A stretch of 64,000 nucleotides of DNA from Solirubrum sp044628455 (GCF_044628455.1 NZ_JBIYZW010000002.1:558001-622000); one strand, 5' to 3'; counted from the stretch's first letter, positions 44,364-53,284 are shown. Program-made: numbers and translations. The notes: generated from the sequence alone by a model not told the origin.

Positions 44364-45404
44364 ATGAAGCACGTAGTAAAGTTTTCTGGGGGCAAAGATT
44401 CTCTGGCTACCCTCCTAGCCGTTCGGGCTACCCAGCCTGAATACACAGTGGTATTCTGTGATACTGGATGGGAGCACCCAGATACCTACACTTACCTGGA
44501 CTACATCGAAAGCATGATTGGCCAGCCTATCATTCGGGTGCGGAATGAAAAATACCCTGGTGGGCTGCCTGATGTAGTAGTAGCAAAGGGGCGTTTCCCT
44601 AGTCAAAAGGCGCGTTTCTGCACAGAAGAACTGAAAGTAAAGCCTGGCATCGATTGGGTTTTGCAGCAGACGGAAGATGTAGTCATCTATCAGGGTGTGC
44701 GGGCTGATGAAAGTGCTGCCCGCCGTCACCTGAAGCGCAATGATGAATACTTCCGTTTCTACTTCCAGCCGCTCAGGATGCGCGGGAAGTTTGATAAGCA
44801 GATTAAGGCACTTTCCGCTCAGCTGGTAGGCGCTAAGCCGGGTCAGCTGGATATGTTCACCACGCAAGACCTTCATGCGGAGCTGCGTGCGCTGCAAGCT
44901 AAAAACGCGGCTACGCTGCGGCCTCAATATGACTCCTACCGGCGCAAAGAAGTCCTGGCCTGGTGTGAAAAATACAGTGCTGACCTGGTGCGGCCGGTTA
45001 TTTACTGGACTGCGGAAGAAGTCATCAGCTACTGCCTAGAACAAGGTTTCAAGCTGAATCCCCTGTACTATCGGGGTGCCCGCCGCGTGGGCTGCTACCC
45101 CTGTATGAATTCGCGCCTGAGCGAAGTGGGGCATATAGCTGAGAACGACCCGTGGCGCATTGATGACATAGCTGAGCTGGAAAACGCAGATGGTGTTTGG
45201 GGCACATTCTTCGATGCCAAGAAGGTGCCTGATGCGCACGATACTCAGTGCTATGTGAACCGAAAGGGTCAGCGCCTCACCTCAGCCAACATCTACGGCG
45301 TGGTGGCTTATGTCCAGGGAAATCCAGCTCAGGCAATGCTGCTGGATAAGGCTAGCCCCTCGGGCTGCATTTCCCATTACAACATCTGTGAAACTACCAT
45401 CTAA
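44364..45404 (+). CDS. PAPS-reductase/DndC-like protein
   Basis: 346 residues from ATG 44364. The PP-loop is KFSGGKDSLATLLA at residues 5-18, with EYTVVFCDTGWEHPDTYTYLDYI next, both typical of PAPS reductases and DndC-like ATP pyrophosphatases. Cysteines at KARFCTEELK and the late GCYPCMNSR could bind an iron-sulfur cluster. A helical insertion (about 150-190) separates the core from the C-terminal part. It may modify DNA or tRNA, or reduce a sulfur donor; the target is unknown. A longer frame starting inside minihelix 2 was rejected. Confidence 0.82.
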   Translation: MKHVVKFSGGKDSLATLLAVRATQPEYTVVFCDTGWEHPDTYTYLDYIESMIGQPIIRVRNEKYPGGLPDVVVAKGRFPSQKARFCTEELKVKPGIDWVLQQTEDVVIYQGVRADESAARRHLKRNDEYFRFYFQPLRMRGKFDKQIKALSAQLVGAKPGQLDMFTTQDLHAELRALQAKNAATLRPQYDSYRRKEVLAWCEKYSADLVRPVIYWTAEEVISYCLEQGFKLNPLYYRGARRVGCYPCMNSRLSEVGHIAENDPWRIDDIAELENADGVWGTFFDAKKVPDAHDTQCYVNRKGQRLTSANIYGVVAYVQGNPAQAMLLDKASPSGCISHYNICETTI

Positions 45405-45409
45405 GCATC

Positions 45410-45838
45410 ATGCAGTACATCACCCTACCACAGAACAAGCGCCTTCACCAGCTCATTAACCAGCTCGGGCTGAAGGATGAAAAGGAAGCCCTAGTGCGGG
45501 AATTCAGTGGCATCGGTGCCACCAGCAGTAAGCAGCTGCTGACCCAGGAAGCCATGCGGCTGATAAAGCACCTGGAAGACTGCGCAGCCAACCCCGAAGC
45601 CAGCCAGGAACGTGCCATGCGGGCCGATAAGATGCGGAACAAGATTCTATCCCTTGCCCATGAAATGCGCTGGGAGCTGGATGGTGGCCGCGTCGATATG
45701 AAGCGGGTGAATGAATGGTGCCAGGCGCGTGGCTTCGGGAAGAAAGACCTGAACCAGTACACCTATGATGAGCTGACGAAGCTGGTGTCACAGTTCAAAA
45801 TCGTTTACACCAAATACCTGACTGAGCTGAGCAAATGA
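45410..45838 (+). CDS. GemA-like (Mu gp16 type, DUF1018) regulatory protein
   Basis: 142-residue helical protein. The segment RLHQLINQLGLKDEKEALVREFSGI with SSKQLLTQEAMRLIKHL resembles the Mu GemA/gp16 family repeat. The second half, KMRNKILSLAHEMRWEL and VNEWCQARGFGKKDLNQYTYDELTKLV, fits its C-terminal part. GemA modulates host gene expression and supercoiling in Mu. It begins 5 bases after the PAPS-reductase-like stop. Confidence 0.72.
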   Translation: MQYITLPQNKRLHQLINQLGLKDEKEALVREFSGIGATSSKQLLTQEAMRLIKHLEDCAANPEASQERAMRADKMRNKILSLAHEMRWELDGGRVDMKRVNEWCQARGFGKKDLNQYTYDELTKLVSQFKIVYTKYLTELSK

Positions 45839-46068
45839 ATATGCCACAACATCTGACAGAGCTGGAGAAAGCAGAGCTGGCTGAGTTCGTGCGGGGCATG
45901 GAGACACGCCACCTGCGCATCACACGCCGCGTCTGGAGACACCACGCCGAATTCATGGCCATCATCGATGCGGAGCTGAAGCGGCAAGGGCTAGACCTGG
46001 AGACGGTACAAAAGGAAGATGATGACTTCCGTGAAGCACAGATAAAAGGGTTTCAGAATGAAGACTAG
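45835..46068 (+). CDS. Small early phage protein
   Basis: 77 residues, charged and helical (LTELEKAELAEFVRGMETRHLRITRRVWRHHAEFMAIIDAEL). ATG overlaps the preceding stop (ATGA). No family is recognised. Confidence 0.65.
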   Translation: MNMPQHLTELEKAELAEFVRGMETRHLRITRRVWRHHAEFMAIIDAELKRQGLDLETVQKEDDDFREAQIKGFQNED

Positions 46069-46633
46069 CGTTTACAAACTCACCTCACCCGCCTTCCCCG
46101 GTGGTGCCATTTATGTATGCTACAAGCTGGGGGCGTTGCAAGCCTTAGACCTGGCTGATGCCCAGCTGAGCACCACCCAGCGGGCCTATCTGCTGGCCGC
46201 GCTGCCGGTGGTGGAAGCAGAGCTGGAGAAAGCCCAGCTGGGGAAGATGGTAATACAGCCCATGCCCGAGCGCACCGCGAAGGATAAGATTGTGCTGTTC
46301 TGCCTTGCCTATAAAGAGTATCGGCAAGTCACCTACCACGCCACCCAGAACGAACGCAGCAACATCCGCACGGTGCCTGTGTCGAAAGAGCTGCTGAAGA
46401 CTTTTTTTGAAAGCCCGCTCCAGGACTTCAGCATCAGGAACTACATCAACCGCATCAACATCACCCGTGACCAGCTCAAAAACGGCCGTGACCCCAAGAC
46501 TCGTTTCCCAAGCGGGTATGACAAAGCCTTCTACAATTCGCTGACTGGTGAAGCCTTAACGGCCTACAGAAAGCACCTTCGGGATAACGGCTGGGTGTAT
46601 GACGCCAGCCGTGGGTGGGTAGAAAAGGACTGA
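46058..46633 (+). CDS. Early phage hypothetical protein
   Basis: 191 residues overlapping the upstream gene by 11 bases. A first part (YKLTSPAFPGGAIYVCYKLGALQALDL) recalls small phage proteins near Mu gemA. The last 70 residues (LLKTFFESPLQDFSIRNYINRINITRDQL) look helical and basic. The function is unknown. Confidence 0.65.
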   Translation: MKTSVYKLTSPAFPGGAIYVCYKLGALQALDLADAQLSTTQRAYLLAALPVVEAELEKAQLGKMVIQPMPERTAKDKIVLFCLAYKEYRQVTYHATQNERSNIRTVPVSKELLKTFFESPLQDFSIRNYINRINITRDQLKNGRDPKTRFPSGYDKAFYNSLTGEALTAYRKHLRDNGWVYDASRGWVEKD

Positions 46634-46684
46634 TTATAGATGGATTTTTGGCACATTTGGAGCCTATAACGGACGGTAAACGAC

Positions 46685-47188
46685 ATGAAAAGACTGCTAT
46701 TTGGGGTGCTAATGTGCCTGTTCACTGCCTCGGCATCCGCTCAAACTTGGCCTTCTGAGGCATACGAGCGGGATTGGCGAGCTGGGGAGGATGCTGAACA
46801 CAAGGGCCGATGGGAGCAAGCGGAAGCCAGCTTCGCCAAATGCTTGGCAGTAACGCCAACCGACACCCTTACAATCCAGGTACACGCCTATGCGGCCATC
46901 AATAGCCTAGCACGCAATGCCGTGAAGCCCGAGTCATCGGCAAAGCCCGATTACTTGGCGCTGGCTGTGCGCGATTATGATGCTCTGGTGGCAGCTGGCA
47001 AGCTGCGCTACTTACTCAACAAAGCCCAGGCATACGGCCTGCGTGCGGAAGCCACCACCGACCCAGCTGAAGCAAAGAAGCTGCTGGAGCTGGCACTAGC
47101 CAGCGTGGCTGCCTACGAAAAGCAGGCTCATCCCACCGATGCTTCAAAAGAAACCCGCAGAGCATTGCTAGACGTAGCCCGCAAGTAA
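46685..47188 (+). CDS. Exported TPR-like protein carried by the prophage
   Basis: 167 residues with a clear Sec signal (LLFGVLMCLFTASASAQ, cleavage after Ala19). The mature part has helix pairs like tetratricopeptide repeats (RDWRAGEDAEHKGRWEQAEASFAKCLA and later AEAKKLLELALASVAAYE). It ends the early operon, has its own 50-base leader, and is closed by a strong terminator. A signal peptide is unusual for a phage early gene, so it may be a lysogenic-conversion (moron) gene. The function is unknown. Confidence 0.7.
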   Translation: MKRLLFGVLMCLFTASASAQTWPSEAYERDWRAGEDAEHKGRWEQAEASFAKCLAVTPTDTLTIQVHAYAAINSLARNAVKPESSAKPDYLALAVRDYDALVAAGKLRYLLNKAQAYGLRAEATTDPAEAKKLLELALASVAAYEKQAHPTDASKETRRALLDVARK

Positions 47189-47205
47189 CCCAGCCCCGCC
47201 AAAGC

Positions 47206-47236
47206 AAAACGGCCACCCTTATTGGGTGGCCGTTTT
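47206..47236. terminator. Bidirectional terminator between early and packaging modules
   Basis: AAAACGGCCACCC pairs with GGGTGGCCGTTTT around loop TTATT. The stop codon of the leftward gene lies within the loop (47219-47221), so the two convergent transcription units share it. Confidence 0.85.
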
Positions 47237-47683
47237 CGTTTCTACCTGTGCGCTGTGTGGGCTGAACAACTGGTCATACCTGGTGCGGTCTGCATACTTG
47301 ATGCGGTACTCGCTGATGACCATTTCCACCGCGTCATGGTTCGGGTCTGGGTAGATGGCTGACCTTTCCAGGCCAACCAGCAACGGCCCGCCTGTGAAGT
47401 TCTGAAGTGCCAAGTAGGTGGCCGCTTCCAGGTCATAGGCATCCACCTCAGCCGTGCGCAGTGACTTTGTGCAGTGCCGAATCCGCAGGATGCCTTCACA
47501 GTGCTGGATGCCCTTGCTAACCGTTGTGGTCTTTACGCCCTGTAGTTCCAGAAAGGAACACGGAAAAACCCTAACGTTCTCACGGGCTTCTTCAGCCAGC
47601 TGGTTGTTCCAGCGCTCATGCTTTTTAATGGCCGGCACTTCAGTCTTCAGGTGCTCACTGATGGTGTCAAAAACAGGCTTCAT
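47219..47683 (-). CDS. Probable tail-completion/head-tail joining protein
   Basis: 154 residues. The body (NVRVFPCSFLELQGV, CEGILRIRHCTKSL, EVDAYDLEAATYLALQNF and a final MVISEYRIKYADRTRYDQLF) has the alternating strand/helix pattern of small tail-terminator or joining proteins. It lies last in the leftward head-entry module, after the gpG-like and HTH genes, where Mu has gp37-type proteins. The assignment is by position and general pattern, not by a firm motif. Confidence 0.6.
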   Translation of the reverse strand: MKPVFDTISEHLKTEVPAIKKHERWNNQLAEEARENVRVFPCSFLELQGVKTTTVSKGIQHCEGILRIRHCTKSLRTAEVDAYDLEAATYLALQNFTGGPLLVGLERSAIYPDPNHDAVEMVISEYRIKYADRTRYDQLFSPHSAQVETKTATQ

Positions 47684-47949
47684 ACAGCAGCTATTTCCTG
47701 TGCAGTCTGCACAGCGGTTTTTGCATTGATAACAGCCATTTTAGGGGCTGTAGCAGCCAAAACGCCTTCTATTGTGCGCGGGCTGATGTGATAGGTTACG
47801 CTGAGCATCTTCAGGACTTGGGCATAGGTGAGCTTAATCAGCACACGTTCGCCCTTGTACTTCACCACGGATTCTTCAGCCACCAGACGATTATAGTCAG
47901 CACGTAATTTCTTATTACGCGCTGTCAAAAGAGCGGTATCGCGGGCCAT
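47680..47949 (-). CDS. Small HTH-containing phage protein
   Basis: 89 residues from ATG 47949 (an ATG at 47979 is also open). The segment QVLKMLSVTYHISPRTIEGVLA is a possible helix-turn-helix, preceded by a basic helix (ARNKKLRADYNRLVAEE). It could be a regulator or a structural adaptor. The gene overlaps the next leftward gene by 4 bases. No family is recognised. Confidence 0.55.
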   Translation of the reverse strand: MARDTALLTARNKKLRADYNRLVAEESVVKYKGERVLIKLTYAQVLKMLSVTYHISPRTIEGVLAATAPKMAVINAKTAVQTAQEIAAV

Positions 47950-47968
47950 TAAGGGGAGGGAAAAAATT

Positions 47969-48577
47969 CTATTGTCCAAATATTGTACTAAGTTCTTGTT
48001 CCAGCAAGGAACTGATGCGTTTATCTAGCTCTGGGTGTTCCCCCATGAATTGGCGTTTGGGCATAGTGAACGTGCGCTGAAGCGTAGCCTTCTTCGTCAA
48101 GGCCATGCCCTTCCATTGTTCATCCTGCGTCTCGCGGTACATAGCCCAGAAGAACTTCCGCATCTTCGGAGTGATGGCCACGTCTTGCTTTACCACGCCA
48201 CCTTCGTTGTGCGCCTCGGCATAGGGCACATCCGTCTGGATGATAATGGTGAGCCCGCTGCCAGATAGCGTGAAGCTGCGCCGCAGCCGACCTGAAAGCA
48301 CCAGCAGGCCACGGCCACCACCGTCACCCTTCACAAACTTCCCGCCCGCGCCGCGCTTCGGCCCGCTGCTTTTGCCGCCCGTGCCATCAGCCCGCAGTGG
48401 CCAGGGCTCCCCGAAGAAGCCCTGGCCACGGAAGTTGTCATCAATCGACTCCAGGGCAAGCGCCCCCGCCTGCCCTGGTAAAGACTTGACCAGGCCGTTC
48501 AGCTTGCCTGCCATAATCTTCAGGTCGGTCACAAAATCACTCACGGGCTTTGCGTTTGGGCTGCGGTGCGTCTTCAT
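47969..48577 (-). CDS. Phage virion morphogenesis protein (Mu gpG-like)
   Basis: 202-residue tail-completion-type protein. The HK97-gp10/gpG-like core is visible: LLVLSGRLRRSFTLSGSGLTIIIQTDVPYAEAHNEGG, followed by RKFFWAMYRE. A glycine-rich linker lies at about 60-85 (GTGGKSSGPKRGAGGKFVKG). The C-terminus (SSLLEQELSTIFGQ) is helical. It overlaps the portal/MuF gene by 41 bases. Confidence 0.82.
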   Translation of the reverse strand: MKTHRSPNAKPVSDFVTDLKIMAGKLNGLVKSLPGQAGALALESIDDNFRGQGFFGEPWPLRADGTGGKSSGPKRGAGGKFVKGDGGGRGLLVLSGRLRRSFTLSGSGLTIIIQTDVPYAEAHNEGGVVKQDVAITPKMRKFFWAMYRETQDEQWKGMALTKKATLQRTFTMPKRQFMGEHPELDKRISSLLEQELSTIFGQ

Positions 48578-50654
48578 CGGCCATGCGCCGCAGCAGCGGC
48601 TTCACGCCCTCGGGCACATCGTAGTATTGGTGCGACTCGGGAAACACCACGCCGGTCTTCCCCGCGTTGTGGCCAAACTCAGGCGGCTTCACGCTCAGCT
48701 TATCCAGGTCTTCCTGCGCCGTGGCCGTGCGCCCGGCCCGTGGCACGCGCACCACGTTGCAGCGGCACTTCCAGCCCAGCGGCGGGTAGTGGGTATTCCA
48801 GAACGGGTCATCGACGGGCCGCAGCACACCATGTAGCTCTGCATGGGTAGGCCGCACGCGGTCATCACCCACGGTGCTGTACTTCAGGAAGTATTTGTCA
48901 GCATCATCCTGGAAAGTAAGCCACTTGGCAGCCATCTGGCCAGTAGCTACGGCCGTGTCATACTCCGTGCGCAGCCAGCTCACGTTATAGTCCTGATGGA
49001 GCTGAAGCGCTTCCCGCTCAAAATCTCCGTAGGGCCGCACCTGGCCAGCCTTCACCAGCAGCCCATTCAAGTCCACCAGCAGCTGGTAGCTTTTGTTGGC
49101 TGAGAACACATACAGGTGCTGGGTGAGCTTCCCGAGTAGCACGGCATCGGGCTTGCCGAACTCCAGCTCAGGCAGCTTCATGCCGTAGCCTTCCTGTACG
49201 CCCTGGCTGAGCTGGCTGGCTGTTTCCTGGTACATGGCCCGCCACTCTGGGCTTCGCAGCATCTTCCGCAGTTTGGGCTGGTCGGTGTGGAGCTTGCGGA
49301 GCACCGCATCAAACAGCTGCTTCAGCTTGGATTCGCCGCTGGCCAGGGTTATCTGGTCGGTGCCCACGGCGCTGGGCTGCGCCGTGGGCTCAGGAAAATT
49401 TGGCGTGGCCAGCTTGGCTTTGCCCTTTGGCCCTCGGGCGTTCGGCGGTGCGGGCGTATCCTTTTCGGGGTCATCCGTGGGCTCGGGCTTCGGTGGCTTG
49501 GGCGGGTTCAGGCGGGCCTGGTCTTCATCAATCCACTTCCGCCACTTCCATTCATAGCCTTCCAGCTGGTACCCCCACTGCTTCAGGAACGGGAACAGCT
49601 CATAGTTCACGAAGAAGAACACGAAGCGCATCCGTGCCTGGATGTAGTGCTCCTGTACCCGTTCGTGAACTTCGCCACCCGCACGGCTGCCGGTTTCTTG
49701 GCTGGTGGCTGTTTGGCCCGAAATCAGGTAGGCTATTTCATCATTGCAGGCATCGGTAAGTGCCTTGTAGATGCTGCCATCCTGGTTGCTGCTGGATTCC
49801 TTAATCTCCAGGGTTTCGCTGGTATCGACAATCATCCAACCATTCGCGCCCATGTTCGCCAGCGCCTGTTCCTTGTTGGAAATCTCGCTGTCATCGGTGG
49901 CGTCAGACTTGAGCGTGATGAGCGGCATACCAAACTTCTCCGAACGGCGGCTCCAGTCGATGCGGCTGTAACGCTTCCAGATGATTTCAGGCGCGGCTTT
50001 GTTCAGGATGCCCAGCGCATCACGGCCTTCTTCGTCCTTCAGCCGGACTTCCAGCAGCAGCTTCGTGTAGTCGGCATCAAAGTCACGGAACGGGATGCCT
50101 ACGTCATCGGTGGGCCGCAGTAGCACCTGGCCCATTTCGGGTACCACCTGCCCGCGTGGGATGATGTCAAATCGTTCAAATTCGCCTACCTCGTTCGGGT
50201 AGTCGAAATTGATGAGCGTGTGACCATAGAAGTCCGTGTCCAGCACGCGGCTCAGGAATTCAAAGAACCACGGCCGCTGAAAGAGCTTCAGTAGCTCATG
50301 GTTTTCCTTGCCCTTGTCATCCACCACGGCAAAGCCTTCAGACAGCACCTTGTTCTTCAGGGTAGCTATCTGCCCGGTCAGGTAGTTGTCTTTGGTGATT
50401 TGCTGGTAGATGGCCATGAGCTGGTCACGGCGCGGCCGGATGGGGTTCAGGGCGCGGTCTTCGGCCCGTTTCCAGGCTTCCATTTCCGCCTGGGATTTGA
50501 CGCGCTGGGTGGCTCTCTCCAGCTGTTCAGTCAGGCGGGGCGCACGCTTTGGCTTCTTGCCCGAAGCCGGGCTGTTCACAGGTGCCGCGGCTGGCTTCCT
50601 GGCCAGGCTGATGCCATCCCAGCGGCTGAAAATGGCTTTGAAGGATTCTAACAT
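48537..50654 (-). CDS. Fused portal (DUF935) and MuF head-morphogenesis protein
   Basis: 705 residues. Residues about 35-385 match DUF935-type portal proteins of Mu-like phages: NPIRPRRDQLMAIYQQI, FFEFLSRVLDTDFYGH, GMPLITLKSDATDDSEI and ALTDACNDEIAYLISGQTAT. A Pro/Lys-rich linker (about 395-440, NPPKPPKPEPTDDPEKD) leads to a MuF-like domain, FDAVLRKLHTDQPKLRKML up to HAELHGVLRPVDDPFWNTHYPPLGWKCRCNVVRV with the typical C-x-C ending. In Mu these are separate genes (gp29 and gp30/F). No frameshift or stop separates them here, so the product is a single chain. Confidence 0.85.
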   Translation of the reverse strand: MLESFKAIFSRWDGISLARKPAAAPVNSPASGKKPKRAPRLTEQLERATQRVKSQAEMEAWKRAEDRALNPIRPRRDQLMAIYQQITKDNYLTGQIATLKNKVLSEGFAVVDDKGKENHELLKLFQRPWFFEFLSRVLDTDFYGHTLINFDYPNEVGEFERFDIIPRGQVVPEMGQVLLRPTDDVGIPFRDFDADYTKLLLEVRLKDEEGRDALGILNKAAPEIIWKRYSRIDWSRRSEKFGMPLITLKSDATDDSEISNKEQALANMGANGWMIVDTSETLEIKESSSNQDGSIYKALTDACNDEIAYLISGQTATSQETGSRAGGEVHERVQEHYIQARMRFVFFFVNYELFPFLKQWGYQLEGYEWKWRKWIDEDQARLNPPKPPKPEPTDDPEKDTPAPPNARGPKGKAKLATPNFPEPTAQPSAVGTDQITLASGESKLKQLFDAVLRKLHTDQPKLRKMLRSPEWRAMYQETASQLSQGVQEGYGMKLPELEFGKPDAVLLGKLTQHLYVFSANKSYQLLVDLNGLLVKAGQVRPYGDFEREALQLHQDYNVSWLRTEYDTAVATGQMAAKWLTFQDDADKYFLKYSTVGDDRVRPTHAELHGVLRPVDDPFWNTHYPPLGWKCRCNVVRVPRAGRTATAQEDLDKLSVKPPEFGHNAGKTGVVFPESHQYYDVPEGVKPLLRRMADEDAPQPKRKARE

Positions 50655-50663
50655 GGGTCAGGC

Positions 50664-51089
50664 TTAAAATTCGTGTGAGCGTGCTTGCTGGCTTCCGTAG
50701 CGGAAAAGCCGGTGCGCCTGGCCAGGCGCGTCAGTGGTGCCGTAGCGGGGTAAGTCTGGATTGCCACGGCCGCTTTCCACCTGCTTCAGCCAGGCCAGGG
50801 CGGCTTTGTAGCGGGTTTCCCGCACCTCAGCCACGTTGCGGAAGGTCACCCGTGGCATCAGGTGCCAGAGCGTGACATCCACCACCGTCATCACCAGCTG
50901 GCCATTCCGGTCTTCGCCCTGCTGAGCATAGGCCGCTTCCATGTCGAAGCGGCCCCGCAGGTAGCCCGCCACTTCGGATAGGGCATTGCGCTCAGCCAGC
51001 TCACGGATGGTGCTGTCTGCTTCGGTCAGGTCGCGTAAATCGTCCTGGTCAATCTGTGCCAGGTAGTCTTCATCGGTTAGGAAAGCCAT
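50664..51089 (-). CDS. DUF1320 / Mu gp36-like head-completion protein
   Basis: 141 residues. It begins MAFLTDEDYLAQIDQDDLRDLTEAD and continues ALSEVAGYLRGRFDMEAAY and VVDVTLWHLMPRV, the classical DUF1320 pattern, a head-tail connector protein in Mu-like phages. It sits between the terminase and portal genes, with gaps of 2 and 9 bases, so the module is one transcript. Confidence 0.85.
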   Translation of the reverse strand: MAFLTDEDYLAQIDQDDLRDLTEADSTIRELAERNALSEVAGYLRGRFDMEAAYAQQGEDRNGQLVMTVVDVTLWHLMPRVTFRNVAEVRETRYKAALAWLKQVESGRGNPDLPRYGTTDAPGQAHRLFRYGSQQARSHEF

Positions 51090-51091
51090 GT

Positions 51092-52645
51092 TTAAAAGCC
51101 TCGTGAATTGTTTTTGACGAATGCGCCCGTGCGTGCTGCGCCCCGGCCGCTGAGCCTGCCGATGATGACCAGCTTAGCATGTGCCGACTGGTCAGCATCC
51201 GGCCCGTCATCGTAGCGGGCACCTTCTTCCCAGCCGGTCAGCTGTTCGACGCTGGCAATCATATCGGGGTCTTCCAGCTGGCTGATGTCATAGAAAACAT
51301 CCCCGTTGTGGTACTGCGTAGTCATGGAGCCAATGCGGTCAGCTTTGTCACCCTTGCGCTCCAGGTCGAACTTGATGAAGTTGGTGACCCCGTAGCGCTT
51401 CGCTGCGGCATCGATGATGGGCTTTAGCAGAATGCGCTGGGTGGCGTTGGCTTCCACGTAGCACCGCATTTTGAGCTGAACCGCTTTGGGCAAGCTCAGA
51501 TAGAAGCGGAACCACCAGTCTATGGCCTGCGCGGGTGTTTCCGTTTGCCGCAGGTACGCCTTCAGCTTGTTCAGCGTCACGCCCTTCTTAGCCCAGCATT
51601 TGATGGCCGTGTAGTCGGATTTCTTGCTGGTGCTGTAAGACATATCACCATACATCACGATGGCATCGAACTGCGTCCAGTCGTTGGGCATCTTCTTCCA
51701 CTGGATGGCTTCCCGAGTGAAGACCCCGGCATCTTCCTGCGGGTCATTCATGTACTCCGTCTGGAAGGCTTTCCAGCCCACATCCTTCTTCAGCTGGTCG
51801 AAATACGCTTCCGTGTACTTGCCCCAGGTGGGCTTGCCGTTTTCATCCAGGGCGTTTACCAGCAGGTGGTGCCACTCGGGCCGCTCGGCAACCACCGTGG
51901 ACAGAATGCCGGTTTTGGTGATGCGGTTGTTCACTAGGATGAAGCGGGCTATGCCGATGTCCATTGTGGGTATCACGGCCCGATACAGCCAGTCCACCGC
52001 TTCGCGGATGCGGGCGGGGTTCTTCTTCAGCTTGTCATCATCCAGGTCATCACAGGCGATGTAATCGGGGCGGTTGGCCCCGAAGCGTGTGCCACGGGGC
52101 GGCTCACCCATGCCCAGCGCTACGAATGCGCAGCCATCGTTCGTGACGAATTCACCCTGTTCCCAGCTGCCCAGCTTCACCTGCTCACCAAAGTCATGGA
52201 TGTAGCGCGGGTTCGCTGCCAGCTCAGCCTGGATGTCCTGGAGCAAGCGCACGGCGGTTTTGTGATTCTTGCCCACCAGCATCATCACATTGATTTGCCG
52301 GGGCTCCTGAATCTTCAGCCACAGGGGCAAGAAAATGTCAACGTGGGTGGACTTGGCACCACCACGGAAGATTTCCCAGATGCCCTTATAGTTGGGCGTG
52401 TTGCGCACGGTGTTGGCTCCATCGATGTGGAACGGTGCGCAGTGGGTCACCTCACCCAGCTTGTTCTGGGTGTAGTGCGGGAAGTAGTAGGTGACGAAGA
52501 AATCATAATCCGCCTGCGCACGCTGGATGCGGATGCGTTTCGTGTACTCGTTTTCATCCCGGTCTACGGGGCGGTCAGAGCTGATTTTCGTTACCAGCTC
52601 CTTCCACCTGGAGTGCAGGTTCTTCTTCTTGGACAGTGTTGCCAT
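51092..52645 (-). CDS. Terminase large subunit (Mu gp28-like)
   Basis: 517 residues. The ATPase has a Walker A RGGAKST (94-100) and Walker B YIACDDLDDD (195-204). The C-terminal RNase H-like nuclease shows IVMYGDMSYSTSKKSDYTAIKCWA with its first Asp, and a later acidic cluster. The DGANTVRNTPNYKGIWEIF segment before Walker A is typical. Together with the small subunit upstream it cuts phage DNA with flanking host DNA and fills the head. The 126-base gap to the small subunit holds nothing recognisable. Confidence 0.92.
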   Translation of the reverse strand: MATLSKKKNLHSRWKELVTKISSDRPVDRDENEYTKRIRIQRAQADYDFFVTYYFPHYTQNKLGEVTHCAPFHIDGANTVRNTPNYKGIWEIFRGGAKSTHVDIFLPLWLKIQEPRQINVMMLVGKNHKTAVRLLQDIQAELAANPRYIHDFGEQVKLGSWEQGEFVTNDGCAFVALGMGEPPRGTRFGANRPDYIACDDLDDDKLKKNPARIREAVDWLYRAVIPTMDIGIARFILVNNRITKTGILSTVVAERPEWHHLLVNALDENGKPTWGKYTEAYFDQLKKDVGWKAFQTEYMNDPQEDAGVFTREAIQWKKMPNDWTQFDAIVMYGDMSYSTSKKSDYTAIKCWAKKGVTLNKLKAYLRQTETPAQAIDWWFRFYLSLPKAVQLKMRCYVEANATQRILLKPIIDAAAKRYGVTNFIKFDLERKGDKADRIGSMTTQYHNGDVFYDISQLEDPDMIASVEQLTGWEEGARYDDGPDADQSAHAKLVIIGRLSGRGAARTGAFVKNNSRGF

Positions 52646-52771
52646 GCTTGACCTCTATTTGGGCGCTGTGGCGTAAGCTGAGCCGTTGCGGTGCGTCTTC
52701 TCCTGTATCTGGCAGGGTGCGTAGCGTGGCGGGGCTTTTAAACGCCTTTTGAACGGTGTTTCTATTGGGAA

Positions 52772-53218
52772 CTATCCCAGCTCAGTGAACTTGCGCTCTA
52801 TGAAGCGGTCTAAGTGGGGCATTTGCCGCTTCGCTTCCGTGGCGTCTCCAGCAAAGAGGGTGGTGGTGTATTCCTCGATGACTTGGATGTAGGTGTCAAT
52901 GCTGAGCTTCTTATCCAGCTCGGCAATGCTTTTGGAAATCATCCGAATGGCCTGGGTTTCGGCCGTGGTCATCACCCGCCGCTTCCCATCGGCATCCACT
53001 GCCTGGTCTTTAATCAGGCTTATCTGCTGATACAGCTCAGTGATGATTTCTTGGCGGGTGGCGGTCTTGGCTCCTTTGATGGTGTCCCAGCCACCTTCCT
53101 TCTTCCAGGTGCTGAGCGTGTTTTCGCTCACACCCACACGGGCCGCAATTTCCTGCTGGCTTTTGGTGCTGTTCAGGAAGTAGCTCAGAGCCAATTCCCG
53201 CTTTTCCTTATTGGTCAT
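52772..53218 (-). CDS. Terminase small subunit-like HTH protein
   Basis: 148 residues. The N-terminal helix-turn-helix SQQEIAARVGVSENTLSTWKKEGGW is characteristic of phage small terminase subunits (Mu gp27/DUF1804 type). The middle forms coiled-coil helices (TELYQQISLIKDQ, AIRMISKSIAELDKKL). It is the first gene of the leftward packaging module, just after the divergent control region. Confidence 0.8.
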   Translation of the reverse strand: MTNKEKRELALSYFLNSTKSQQEIAARVGVSENTLSTWKKEGGWDTIKGAKTATRQEIITELYQQISLIKDQAVDADGKRRVMTTAETQAIRMISKSIAELDKKLSIDTYIQVIEEYTTTLFAGDATEAKRQMPHLDRFIERKFTELG

Positions 53219-53284
53219 TCGCGCGCGGTTTTATAGCGGATTGACTTCAAAGGAATCCAAGCGCAGTCCAAGCTGCCAGAAGTG

